Source: Actinosynnema sp. ALI-1.44
GTDB taxonomy: Bacteria > Actinomycetota > Actinomycetes > Mycobacteriales > Pseudonocardiaceae
Length of the DNA stretch: 64,000 nt
NCBI RefSeq assembly: GCF_001984155.1
Contig: NZ_MTQO01000053.1
Coordinates: forward strand, 310,001-374,000
Reading direction: 5' to 3'
The notes under the pieces were generated by a model. The model was not told where the DNA came from. It did no database searches and saw only the letters and a list, made by a program, of their open reading frames with translations. Positions 17,853 to 26,006 of this stretch are shown in pieces. Made by a program: the position numbers and the translations under genes. Position 1 is the stretch's first letter. Every line of letters starts with the position of its first letter.

Positions 17853-20441
17853 CTAGGCCTGCGCGAGGTCGGCGAACTTCGAGTAGTGCAGCTGGTGGGC
17901 GACGGTGATGGTCGCGGTCGGCCCGGCACGGTGCTTGGCGATGATCAGGTCCGCCTCACCGGCGCGCGGGTCGTCCCGCTCCCACGCGTCCGGCCGGTGG
18001 ATGAGCACCACCATGTCCGCGTCTTGTTCTAGCGAACCGGATTCACGCAGGTCAGCGAGCATCGGGCGCTTGTCGGTCCGTTGTTCGGGACCACGGTTGA
18101 GCTGACTCATCGCGACAACGGGAACCTCGAGCTCCTTGGCCAGCAGCTTGAGCGACCGGGAGAACTCCGAGACTTCCTGCTGGCGGCTCTCCACCCGCTT
18201 GCCCGACGTCATCAGCTGCATGTAGTCGAGCACGATGAGCTTGAGGTCGTTGCGCTGCTTGAGTCGCCGCGCCTTCGCCCGGATCTCCATCATCGTCATG
18301 TTCGGCGAGTCGTCGACGAACAGCGGCGCCTCGGAGATCTCACTCATCCGCCGCGCCAGCCGCGTCCAGTCGTCGTCGGTCATCCGCCCACCGCGCATGT
18401 CGGCCAGCCGGATCTTCGCCTCGGCGGACAACATGCGCATGACGATCTCGGTCTTGCTCATTTCCAGCGAGAAGATGACGCTGGACATCCCGTGCTTGAT
18501 CGACGCCGACCGCGCCCAGTCCAGTCCCAGGGTCGAGTTGTGCGTGGGGATCATCGAGCGGCTCGCCAGATACAAGTGGTCAGCGTTGTCGACCTCGACG
18601 CACCGCACTGGGACACTCGCGACCGCGCGCACATCGGTGATGTACCGCGTCCGCGCCCGCTGCGGCCGCCCGGTCAGCAGCTCCTTTTGCAGCAGGTGCT
18701 TGCGCTCCAACCAGAAGACCCGATCCTGCGTGGTGAAGGTCAGCGTGTAGCAGGTCGACGTTTCCACGGACCGACCCTTGACCCGCTTGGTCGTCATCCG
18801 GCACCGGTAGCCGAGGCTGACGATCAGTTCGAGGGTGTCCTGCGCCAGCCGACGGTTGGTGGAAGCGAACTGCGCTGAACCGCTCGCTGTCACCGTTCCA
18901 TCGGTGTCCAGCAGTCCCGCAAGCAGCGCGCGTCGTTGCGATTCCGAGGCACGCAGGTACTCAGCTGGAATGTGCTTGTTGTTGAGCACGCCGATGGACC
19001 GCAACATCGCGTTGACCGTGCCATGGTGGCCTCGGCAGCTCTGACACTGCCGAAGGCCGCTGGACGGCCCACCGCAGTCGGGACATGCCGGTGACGGCAC
19101 CGGCTGGGACACGTGCTGCGCCTTCGCACCGCACGACCGGCCGCAGCTCCGGACCTGGCTGGTCTGTGGGTAGAAGGGCGTGCCACACACCACGCACTCG
19201 CGTTCGTCGACCTCATACGTGTCGGGTACGCGGAGTTGGTAGAGCATGTTGCCGCGCGGGAACGCGTCGATTCCCTCGCGCTCGATGTACCAGATGATCT
19301 CCGGGTCGGCCGTTGTGAACCGGGCTGTTGCTGAATGACCGTCGCCCAACCACGCACCGAGGACGTACGGCGACAGCAGGAGCTCACGTTCCGGCAGGTC
19401 GAGTGGCCGGGCGTTGGTCACGGAATGATTGGCGCGACCGTCGGCGGTCGCGCAGCGAACTGTGTCCGCCAGTTCCCGGGTCGTGCGGATGCCCGCCGGG
19501 AGCTTGCTGTCCCTGCGGGAGGCGCGCGTGTCCGTCAGCCACTGGTGTTCGGCGTCCGCGACGATCACAGTGCCGTCGGAGAACTCGACCTCGTAGCACG
19601 GACGGTCGTGCATCACATCCGTTGCGGCGATGACGGTCGTCGGTTTGCCGGAAGCGTCGATCAACCGGTCGCCGACCTTGACCTCGCCCATGGTCGTCCA
19701 GCCGGTCGGGGTGGGCAGCGGGGTGTCCAGTGCGAGTGCCTTGCCCACGCCGGGGCGGGCGGCGACGATGATCATCTGGCCGGGGTGCAGGCCGTTGGTG
19801 AGGTCGTCGAAGTCCGCGAAGCCGGTGGGGACACCGAGCGACGAGCCGCCGCGGGAGGCGATCGCGTCGATCTCGTCCATCGTGGGCTGGAGCAGTTCCT
19901 CCAGCGCCACGTAGTCTTCCGTCGTCCTGCGCTCGGTGACCTCGTAGATCGCCGACTGGGCGCGGTCGACGATCTCGTTGATGTCGCTGCCGTCCTGGCC
20001 CGCGTAGCCGAGTTGGACGATTCGGGTTCCCGCTTCGACCAGGCGGCGCAGGACCGCCTTCTCCGCGACGATCTCCGCGTAGTAACCCGCGTTCGCCGCG
20101 GTGGGCACTGTGGCGATCAGCGTGTGCAGGTAGGGGGCGCCGCCGATTCGGCGCAGCTCTCCCCTGCGCTCCATCTCCGCCGCCACCGTGATCGGGTCGG
20201 CGGGTTCGCCGCGGCTGTAGAGGTCGAGGACGCAGTCGTAGACGTTCTGGTGCGCCGGCTTGTAGAAGTCTCCCGGCCGCAGGACCTCGACCACGTCGGC
20301 GATCGCGTCCTTGGACAGCATCATCCCGCCGAGCACCGACTGCTCGGCTGCCTGGTCCTGGGGAGGCTGCCTGTCGAACGCCGGGGTGCTCGACCCGCCG
20401 TTGTCCGCCGGTGCCGGTCCCCGGTCATCCGTGAGCGCCAC
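17853..20441 (-). CDS. dnaB: Replicative DNA helicase DnaB, intein-containing
   Basis: 862-residue precursor: N-extein 1-234, intein 235-635, C-extein 636-862, giving a 461-residue hexameric helicase that unwinds DNA at the fork. The N-terminal DnaB domain reads AAEQSVLGGMMLSKDAIADV and the RecA-like domain has ARPGVGK at the intein junction, followed after splicing by STLGLDWA to rebuild the P-loop GVGKST. Walker B is LIVLDYMQLM and the C-terminal motifs SQLNRGPEQR, DLRESGSLEQDAD and AKHRAGPT are canonical. The stop lies 29 bases from the convergent monooxygenase stop. Upstream is a 401-base gap with DnaA-box-like sequences. Confidence 0.97.
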   Translation of the reverse strand: MALTDDRGPAPADNGGSSTPAFDRQPPQDQAAEQSVLGGMMLSKDAIADVVEVLRPGDFYKPAHQNVYDCVLDLYSRGEPADPITVAAEMERRGELRRIGGAPYLHTLIATVPTAANAGYYAEIVAEKAVLRRLVEAGTRIVQLGYAGQDGSDINEIVDRAQSAIYEVTERRTTEDYVALEELLQPTMDEIDAIASRGGSSLGVPTGFADFDDLTNGLHPGQMIIVAARPGVGKALALDTPLPTPTGWTTMGEVKVGDRLIDASGKPTTVIAATDVMHDRPCYEVEFSDGTVIVADAEHQWLTDTRASRRDSKLPAGIRTTRELADTVRCATADGRANHSVTNARPLDLPERELLLSPYVLGAWLGDGHSATARFTTADPEIIWYIEREGIDAFPRGNMLYQLRVPDTYEVDERECVVCGTPFYPQTSQVRSCGRSCGAKAQHVSQPVPSPACPDCGGPSSGLRQCQSCRGHHGTVNAMLRSIGVLNNKHIPAEYLRASESQRRALLAGLLDTDGTVTASGSAQFASTNRRLAQDTLELIVSLGYRCRMTTKRVKGRSVETSTCYTLTFTTQDRVFWLERKHLLQKELLTGRPQRARTRYITDVRAVASVPVRCVEVDNADHLYLASRSMIPTHNSTLGLDWARSASIKHGMSSVIFSLEMSKTEIVMRMLSAEAKIRLADMRGGRMTDDDWTRLARRMSEISEAPLFVDDSPNMTMMEIRAKARRLKQRNDLKLIVLDYMQLMTSGKRVESRQQEVSEFSRSLKLLAKELEVPVVAMSQLNRGPEQRTDKRPMLADLRESGSLEQDADMVVLIHRPDAWERDDPRAGEADLIIAKHRAGPTATITVAHQLHYSKFADLAQA
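18537..19739 (-). mobile_element. DnaB intein, class 3 with LAGLIDADG homing endonuclease
   Basis: 401 residues between GVGK and S of the DnaB P-loop. Residue 1 is Ala rather than Cys/Ser, so the normal first acyl shift is impossible; instead the class 3 'WCT' residues are present: Trp67 in block B (DAEHQWLTD), Cys380 in block F (VRCVEVDN) and Thr399 in block G (MIPTHN), with terminal His-Asn and a +1 Ser. Two endonuclease motifs, YVLGAWLGDG (125-134) and ALLAGLLDTDG (271-281), retain their acidic residues, so homing could still work. Between them are two Cys4 clusters (C182/C185/C199/C203 and C219/C222/C232/C235). Confidence 0.92.
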
Positions 20442-20842
20442 CGTGCAGCCCCTCCTCGCTCATATGTTCGAATCTACACCCCGGGCGACGTGCTGGAGGC
20501 AACGGCGTCGGGGGTGTCCCGATGCACGCTAGAGGTCCTCCCCGGCCCTCGCCAAACCGTCGTTGTGGACAACCTGTGGATGAATGACCGAAGCTGACCA
20601 CAGGGCTCGGTTGGCCTGTGGGCAAGTTGTGGACAACTGCCGGTATAAGAATCGAAAACCCAGGTCAGAGGCTGTGCGCAAGGTGTGGAAGAACTTGCCG
20701 AAACTGCCTCGGCGTGTCGCCGTGAAACGGTGTCTTCGGCGTGTCGCCGGAGGTGGTTAACCCCAAGAAGGGCCCCAACCTGTGGATAGAAGAACCACCC
20801 TCCCGAGCACGGGGCAAGGGAGGGTGGTTCGACGAAACCGCG
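20442..20842. other. dnaB-rplI intergenic region with DnaA-box-like sites
   Basis: 401 bases without a gene. TGTGGACAA (reverse of the actinobacterial DnaA box TTGTCCACA) occurs at 20564-20572 and 20628-20636, with near matches TGTGGATGA (20575-20583), TGTGGGCAA (20617-20625) and TGTGGATAG (20781-20789). The density suggests DnaA control of dnaB or a titration site; it is not clustered tightly enough to call an origin. The rplI terminator lies at its right end. Confidence 0.5.
20792..20830 (-). terminator. Terminator after the rpsF-ssb-rpsR-rplI operon
   Basis: Perfect 13-bp stem GAACCACCCTCCC / GGGAGGGTGGTTC with a 13-base loop, 12 bases beyond the rplI stop, followed on the minus strand by TTCTATCC. 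Confidence 0.75.
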
Positions 20843-21298
20843 TCAGCTCGCGGCGGTGACTTCCAGCTTCACCGCGACGTTCACGTCCGGGTGCAACCGG
20901 ACGCTGGCGGTGTGCTTGCCGACGTTCTTGATGTGACCGGCCAGCTCGACGCTCCGCTTGTCCAGCTGCGGGCCACCGGCCGCCTTGATCGCCGAGACGA
21001 TGTCGGCCGTGGTGACCGAACCGAACAGCTTGCCGGACCCGGCAGCCGCCTTCGCCCTGAGCGGGATCGCACCGAGCCCTTCGAGGGTCGCCTTGATCTC
21101 CTTGGCGTGGTCGAGGTCGCGCACCCGGCGGGCGTCCTGCGCACGGCGGATGGTGCGGACGTTCTTCTCCGCGCCCTTGGTGGACTGGATCGCCAGGCCA
21201 CGCGGGAGCAGGTAGTTGCGGCCGTAGCCGTCCTTGACCTCGACGATGTCGCCGGGGCCGCCCAGACCGCTCACATCGGTGGTGAGAATCAGCTTCAT
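20843..21298 (-). CDS. rplI: Large ribosomal subunit protein bL9
   Basis: 151 residues with the bL9 N-domain signature: [20 protein letters not shown] ... [13 protein letters not shown], a central helix ([20 protein letters not shown]), and the C-terminal RNA-binding domain ([20 protein letters not shown]). Length is normal for actinobacteria. Last gene of the ribosomal/SSB operon, 14 bases after rpsR and followed by a terminator. Confidence 0.97.
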   Translation of the reverse strand: MKLILTTDVSGLGGPGDIVEVKDGYGRNYLLPRGLAIQSTKGAEKNVRTIRRAQDARRVRDLDHAKEIKATLEGLGAIPLRAKAAAGSGKLFGSVTTADIVSAIKAAGGPQLDKRSVELAGHIKNVGKHTASVRLHPDVNVAVKLEVTAAS

Positions 21299-21312
21299 TT
21301 CTCAGTCTCCGA

Positions 21313-21555
21313 TCAGCGCGCGGTCGACGTGTAGGGCAGCAGCGCCATCTCGCGAGCGTTCTTCACCGCGATGGCGACGTCCCGCTGGTGCTGGCTGCAG
21401 TTGCCCGTCACCCGACGAGCGCGGATCTTGCCGCGGTCGGAGATGAACTTGCGCAGCAGCGCGGTGTCCTTGTAGTCGATCAACGTGTCCACAGCGTCCT
21501 TCTTGCAGAACGCGCAGACCTTCTTCTTCGGCTTGCGAATGGGTGGCTTTGCCAC
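21313..21555 (-). CDS. rpsR: Small ribosomal subunit protein bS18
   Basis: 80 residues. Has the bS18 core [25 protein letters not shown] and ends LLPYTSTAR. The N-terminus [10 protein letters not shown] with CxxC plus a later Cys (GNCSQHQR) marks the zinc-binding (C+) paralogue; actinobacteria often carry a second, cysteine-free copy elsewhere that is used under zinc starvation. Between ssb and rplI in the conserved order. Confidence 0.97.
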   Translation of the reverse strand: MAKPPIRKPKKKVCAFCKKDAVDTLIDYKDTALLRKFISDRGKIRARRVTGNCSQHQRDVAIAVKNAREMALLPYTSTAR

Positions 21556-21582
21556 GGGAACTACTCCTGAGAGGTCTTGGGG

Positions 21583-22107
21583 TTAGAAAGGCGGTTCGTC
21601 GGAGAAGCCGCCACCGCCGCCGCCACCCGCCGGAGGCGCGGAGCCCCACGGGTCGTCGGACGGCGGGGCCTGGCGGTTTCCGCCGCCACCGCCACCGCTG
21701 TTGCCGCCGCCACCACCGAATCCACCGCCGCCGCCTTCACCACGGCTGACGCGGTTGACCTTGGCGGTCGCGTACCGCAGCGAGGGACCGATCTCGTCGA
21801 CCTCGAGCTCGATGACGGTGCGCTTCTCGCCCTCGCGGGTGTCGTAGGACCGCTGCTTGAGCCGGCCGGTCACCACGACCCGCGCACCGCGGGTGAGGGA
21901 CTCGGCCACGTTCTCGGCCGCCTGGCGCCAGATGCTGCACCGCATGAACAGCGCCTCGCCGTCCTTCCACTCGCCGCTCTGGCGGTCGAAGGTGCGCGGC
22001 GTCGAAGCCACCGTGAAGCTGGCAACGGCCGCACCGGACGAGGTGAACCGCAGTTCCGGGTCGGCGGTCAGGTTGCCGACCACCGTGATGATCGTGTCGC
22101 CTGCCAT
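21583..22107 (-). CDS. ssb: Single-stranded DNA-binding protein
   Basis: 174 residues. OB-fold domain residues 1-115 ([50 protein letters not shown]), a glycine-rich linker with long G-runs, and the acidic tail SDEPPF that recruits replication and repair partners. Sits 28 bases after rpsF and 27 bases before rpsR. Confidence 0.97.
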   Translation of the reverse strand: MAGDTIITVVGNLTADPELRFTSSGAAVASFTVASTPRTFDRQSGEWKDGEALFMRCSIWRQAAENVAESLTRGARVVVTGRLKQRSYDTREGEKRTVIELEVDEIGPSLRYATAKVNRVSRGEGGGGGFGGGGGNSGGGGGGNRQAPPSDDPWGSAPPAGGGGGGGFSDEPPF

Positions 22108-22135
22108 ATCGGCTCCCTAGCTGAGGTGGTGGAGA

Positions 22136-22444
22136 TCAGGCCCGAGCGGCCGGACGCTTGTCGACGCGGCGCAGCACCTTGGTGCGCAGGATCGACTCGG
22201 ACAGGCCCAGTTGACGGTCCATTTCCTTGACGGCGTCGGGCTCGGCGTTCACGTCGAGCACCGCGTAGATGCCCTCGGCGTGCTTGTTGATCTCGAACGA
22301 GAGCCTGCGCTTGCCCCAGACCTCGACCTTCTCGACCGAACCGCCGGAGTTGCGGATCACGTTGAGGTAGTTCTCCAGCGACGGCTGCACGTTGCGCTCG
22401 TCGGTGCTGGGATCGAGGATGATCATTACTTCGTAATGACGCAT
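22136..22444 (-). CDS. rpsF: Small ribosomal subunit protein bS6
   Basis: 102 residues, starting [20 protein letters not shown] and containing the conserved [22 protein letters not shown] and [11 protein letters not shown]. The ATG at 22444 is preferred over an upstream GTG because the family starts with MRxYE and the AGGAGGTGA site (about 12 bases before) is too close to the GTG. First gene of the operon rpsF-ssb-rpsR-rplI. The leader contains two CCATGG hexamers 5 bases apart (22475-22491), which I could not link to a known S6:S18 leader motif. Confidence 0.96.
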   Translation of the reverse strand: MRHYEVMIILDPSTDERNVQPSLENYLNVIRNSGGSVEKVEVWGKRRLSFEINKHAEGIYAVLDVNAEPDAVKEMDRQLGLSESILRTKVLRRVDKRPAARA

Positions 22445-22525
22445 GAAGACCACTCACCTCCTGTGGACTCGCGGCCATGGTGTCTCCATGGCAGGAGGGT
22501 CTACGGCCGAAAAGGTTAACAGGGT

Positions 22526-23527
22526 CTAGACGGCGGCTTTGCGCAGGACCCATGTCCGCACCAACGCGGCGGTCACACCGGACAGCGCGAGCACCGCGAG
22601 CAGCACGGACACGTCGATGTCGGTGCGCCCGGACGTGCCGCCGATCGCTTCGGCGTGTCCGGCGGCCTGGACGCCGTCATTGGGTGGGTTGTCCACGCCG
22701 AGGATGCCGAACTGCGGGCTGTAACCCGGCACACCCGAGCCGTACCGGACCGCCGGTGACGGCGCGTACAGCCCGGCTTGGGCGAACGGGATCGTGCTGT
22801 AGTCGGTCATCGGCGAGCGGCCGGTGTTCAGGCCGGTCCAGCCCATCAGCGGTGGCGCACTCGGCGCCCCGCCCATCACGGGCAGGGTGGGTGGCGTCAC
22901 ACCGGTCCCAGCGCCGGGCGGCAGGGTGGTCTCGTTGGGCGGGGGCTTGGTCTGGCCGCCGCCGTTCGTCGGCGGCTTGCCCGTTCCCGGCTTCGAGCCG
23001 CCCGCGCCCGGCATGATCGACTTGGCGGCCTGGTTGGCCTTCTCGGCCAGTGCGGCGGTGGTGTCCTGGGCCTGCGCGGCGGCGGTGTTGGCGATCTGCA
23101 CGGTCACGCCGCACAGCCCGGCGAGTGTGTCCTGCACGCCCTTGGCCACGCCGCCGATGATCGGGCCGACCAGCGGGATCTTGGTCAGCTCCTTGATCAC
23201 GCCGTTGGCGATCTGACCGGCGGTGATGAAGCCGCCGCCCACGGGGATCGCGCCGATCGGGATCGGCGGCAGCGCCGCGAACACCGACCGGACGGTCGGG
23301 GTGATCAGGTTCAGCGGGTCCAGCGCCTTGACGATGTTGACGACGGGTTCGAGCACCGCCGCCGGTTTGAGCTGGATCGGGGTGCCCGCAGCGCCCTGGA
23401 CAGTGGCCGCGCAGCTGCCGATCACGACGGGAGTCGCCGCGACCGCGGTGTTCCCGCCAAGCAAGCTGCTCGTCAACACGACGATGGCAACCGCGAACGC
23501 GGCGGCCAGCCGTTTGGCGAGTCGCAT
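22526..23527 (-). CDS. Exported membrane-anchored protein, unknown
   Basis: 333 residues; ATG follows GGAGG with good spacing. Signal peptide RLAKRLAAAFAVAIVVLTSSLLGG, then a hydrophobic Ala/Pro/Ile-rich mature domain with two cysteines about 115 residues apart (IGSCAAT, AGLCGVT) likely forming a disulfide, a proline/glycine linker (GGSKPGTGKPPTNGGGQTKP), and a C-terminal transmembrane helix VSVLLAVLALSGVTAALVRTW. Orientation: extracellular protein anchored at its C-terminus. Located next to rpsF as a lineage-specific insertion. No family recognised. Confidence 0.75.
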   Translation of the reverse strand: MRLAKRLAAAFAVAIVVLTSSLLGGNTAVAATPVVIGSCAATVQGAAGTPIQLKPAAVLEPVVNIVKALDPLNLITPTVRSVFAALPPIPIGAIPVGGGFITAGQIANGVIKELTKIPLVGPIIGGVAKGVQDTLAGLCGVTVQIANTAAAQAQDTTAALAEKANQAAKSIMPGAGGSKPGTGKPPTNGGGQTKPPPNETTLPPGAGTGVTPPTLPVMGGAPSAPPLMGWTGLNTGRSPMTDYSTIPFAQAGLYAPSPAVRYGSGVPGYSPQFGILGVDNPPNDGVQAAGHAEAIGGTSGRTDIDVSVLLAVLALSGVTAALVRTWVLRKAAV

Positions 23528-23741
23528 ATCCAGTCCTCCGTCGTACCGGCGAGTAGCCTCTACGGGATCCAACGACAGTACGCCCGGTTGGTGACGCCGA
23601 ACACCAGGAATCACCCACACGTCGGCATCGGCGGTGACCTGACGGTGACCTGTGCCCGTCTTCGCCCAGGTGGAGTAGCGCGCCCCCGGCAGGCCTACCA
23701 CCGGCTCGTTTGCTAGTGAAGGCCGACTACGCTCGCTGGCC

Positions 23742-24512
23742 ATGCGTATAGGTGCCCATGTCCGCGACGACGATCCGCTCGCCGCCGCGCGCGAGCGTGG
23801 CGCCGAGGTGGTGCAGTTCTTCCTCGCCGACCCGCAGTCGTGGAAGAAACCGCCTGAGCACCCCCATGCCGAGGCGCTTCGGGCCACTGACCTCGACGTC
23901 TTCGTGCACTCGCCGTACCCGGTGAACATCGCGTCGATGAACAACCGGATCCGGATCCCGTCCCGCAAGACCGTCACCCAGCACGCCGAAGGCGCTGCGG
24001 CGATCGGCGCGAAAGGCCTGGTCGTGCACGGTGGGCACGTCACCGGGGGCGAGGATCCGGCTGACGGGATCGCCAACTGGCGGAAGTTCTTCGAACGGCA
24101 GGCCAAGGACGGCGGCTTCCCGTTGCCGATCCTGATCGAGAACACGGCTGGCGGCGACAACGCCATGGCGCGCCGGTTCGACGTGCTCGCCAGGCTGTGG
24201 GACGCGGTCGGTGAGTTCGGCGCCGGGTTCTGCCTGGACACGTGCCACGCGTTCGCCGCGGGTGAGGAGCTGGTCGGCATCGTCGACCGGGTCAAGACCA
24301 TCACCGGCCGGATCGATCTGGTCCACTTGAACAACTCGCGTGACGAGTTCGGATCGTCACGCGACCGGCACGCGAACATCAGTACTGGCACCATCGAACC
24401 TGAGGTGCTCGCGGCGGTGGTCGCCGCGGCAGGGGCTCCGGTCGTGGTCGAGACACCGTCCGACGGTCAGGCGGAGGACATCGCTTTCCTCCGCCAGGCG
24501 CTTGGCGGGTGA
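23742..24512 (+). CDS. nfo: Deoxyribonuclease IV / AP endonuclease (Nfo family)
   Basis: 256 residues. TIM-barrel AP endonuclease 2 family, cleaving DNA 5' to abasic sites in base excision repair using three Zn2+. Visible ligand motifs: RIGAHV (residue 5), VVQFFLADPQSW, VFVHSPYPVNIAS, LVVHGGHV, ILIENTAG, FCLDTCHAFAAG, LVHLNNSRDEFGSSRDRHANI and VVVETPSD. Slightly shorter than E. coli Nfo (285). Followed only 3 bases later by the GT87 gene, so probably cotranscribed. Confidence 0.93.
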   Translation: MRIGAHVRDDDPLAAARERGAEVVQFFLADPQSWKKPPEHPHAEALRATDLDVFVHSPYPVNIASMNNRIRIPSRKTVTQHAEGAAAIGAKGLVVHGGHVTGGEDPADGIANWRKFFERQAKDGGFPLPILIENTAGGDNAMARRFDVLARLWDAVGEFGAGFCLDTCHAFAAGEELVGIVDRVKTITGRIDLVHLNNSRDEFGSSRDRHANISTGTIEPEVLAAVVAAAGAPVVVETPSDGQAEDIAFLRQALGG

Positions 24513-24515
24513 CTC

Positions 24516-25982
24516 GTGGTGCGTCCGGGGCAGGTGTCCGAGGAGGCGGAGAGGTCGGTGGGCCAGCACGAGGCGGGCGAGCCGACATCCGCGCAGGGGC
24601 GGTCCGGCAAGGTTCTGCGGTACGGCCGGTTCGCGCTGGCGCTGACGGTGTTCCTGTGCGGCGTGGCCCTGGTGCTGGGGTTCGCCAACAAGGACAGGTG
24701 CACAGGTCCCAACTTCGACAAGTGGGGCCGCAGCGAGCCGGACTACACGCAGCGGGCGCGCAGCGACGCCTGCTACTCGGACATCCAGTACCTGTGGATG
24801 GGCCGTGACATCGACAAGCACGTCTTCCCGTACGTGCACGGCGGCATCAACGCCAAGGGCGAGCTGACCGGCGGCACGGTCGAGTACCCGGTGCTCACCG
24901 GCGTGGTGATCTGGCTGGGCGCGTTGTTCGCCGACACCGACGCGGGGTTCCTGCTCGGTTCGGCGATCCTGATGGCGCCGTTCGGGCTGCTCACCGCGTG
25001 GATGCTCGGCAAGCTGAGCAGGTGGCGTGCGCTGCTGTGGGCGATCGGGCCACCGCTTGTGCTGTACGCGTTCCACAACTGGGAACTGCCGGTTGTGCTG
25101 TGCGCGGTCGCCGCCGTGTACGTGGTGCACCGCGGGTGGGGCAGAGCCGGTCCGAACCGCCCGTTGATGGAACGGGCGACGTTCGCCGCTGTCCTGCTCG
25201 GCCTCGGGTTCACGTTCAAGCTCTATCCGGCGATCTTCGTGATGCCGTTGATGCTGTACGTGCTGACCGGCGGCAGAGACGGCCGGGAGTTGCCGGAGGG
25301 CAAGAGCCACAACGTCAAGGGCATGTTTCAGGTCGCGTGGGTGGCGTTGCTGACCGCGGTGCTGGTGAACCTGCCGTTCGCGCTGGCCGGGTTCGACGGC
25401 TGGAAGGCGTCGTTCACGTTCCAGGGTCTGCGGCAGGCCGACATCACCACGAACTCGTTCTGGTTCTGGGGTTTCCGGCCGGAGTCGGATCCGAAGAACG
25501 TCGAGTTCCAGGACATGGTCACGCTGTGGTCGCCGGTGCTGGTGCTCGCCTCGTTCGCGCTGGCGCTGTACCTGGGCTGGCGGCGGTACCGCAAGGACGG
25601 GACGTACCCGTGGATCGCGGTCTCGGCCGCGATGCTGTGCGGGTTCCTGCTGCTGCACAAGGTCCACTCGCCGCAGTACACGCTGTGGCTGGTGCCGATG
25701 TTCGTTCTGCTGCGGGTGCACATCGGCTGGGCGATCTCGTACTACATCGCGGACTTCGCGATGGGCGTCGGGATCTTCAGGTGGTACCACGCGATCGACG
25801 TCAACAAGGCGACCACCATCTACGACGGCTTCACCGCCCAGATGGTGATGATCGGCGTGTGGGGCCGGGCGGCGCTGCTGGTCGGCCTGTTCATCGCGTT
25901 CCTGACCGCGAAGTCCACAGTGGACGACGATCCGGTGCCGGACTTCCTGCCACGCGCCCGCAGGACGGCCACGCTCAGTTAG
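24516..25982 (+). CDS. GT87-type polyprenyl-phosphate-dependent mannosyltransferase
   Basis: 488 residues with about 10-11 transmembrane helices after a cytosolic N-terminus. GT-C fold glycosyltransferase; DUF2029/GT87 family members in mycobacteria extend lipomannan and phosphatidylinositol mannosides using polyprenyl-phosphomannose. Marks: VEYPVLTGVVIWLGALF, FKLYPAIFVMPLMLYVL, NSFWFWGFRPESDP and the HKVHSPQYTLWLVPMFVLL motif. Start is one of two adjacent GTG codons (24516 or 24519). Convergent with a paralogous gene at 26007-27527. Confidence 0.83.
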   Translation: MVRPGQVSEEAERSVGQHEAGEPTSAQGRSGKVLRYGRFALALTVFLCGVALVLGFANKDRCTGPNFDKWGRSEPDYTQRARSDACYSDIQYLWMGRDIDKHVFPYVHGGINAKGELTGGTVEYPVLTGVVIWLGALFADTDAGFLLGSAILMAPFGLLTAWMLGKLSRWRALLWAIGPPLVLYAFHNWELPVVLCAVAAVYVVHRGWGRAGPNRPLMERATFAAVLLGLGFTFKLYPAIFVMPLMLYVLTGGRDGRELPEGKSHNVKGMFQVAWVALLTAVLVNLPFALAGFDGWKASFTFQGLRQADITTNSFWFWGFRPESDPKNVEFQDMVTLWSPVLVLASFALALYLGWRRYRKDGTYPWIAVSAAMLCGFLLLHKVHSPQYTLWLVPMFVLLRVHIGWAISYYIADFAMGVGIFRWYHAIDVNKATTIYDGFTAQMVMIGVWGRAALLVGLFIAFLTAKSTVDDDPVPDFLPRARRTATLS

Positions 25983-26006
25983 CACCCCGGACGGCGCCGG
26001 GCCGCG

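Noticed and set aside
22475-22491. Two CCATGG hexamers in the rpsF leader as an S6:S18 regulatory RNA
   Set aside because: CCATGG is itself palindromic and the known CCG-bulge structure could not be recognised.
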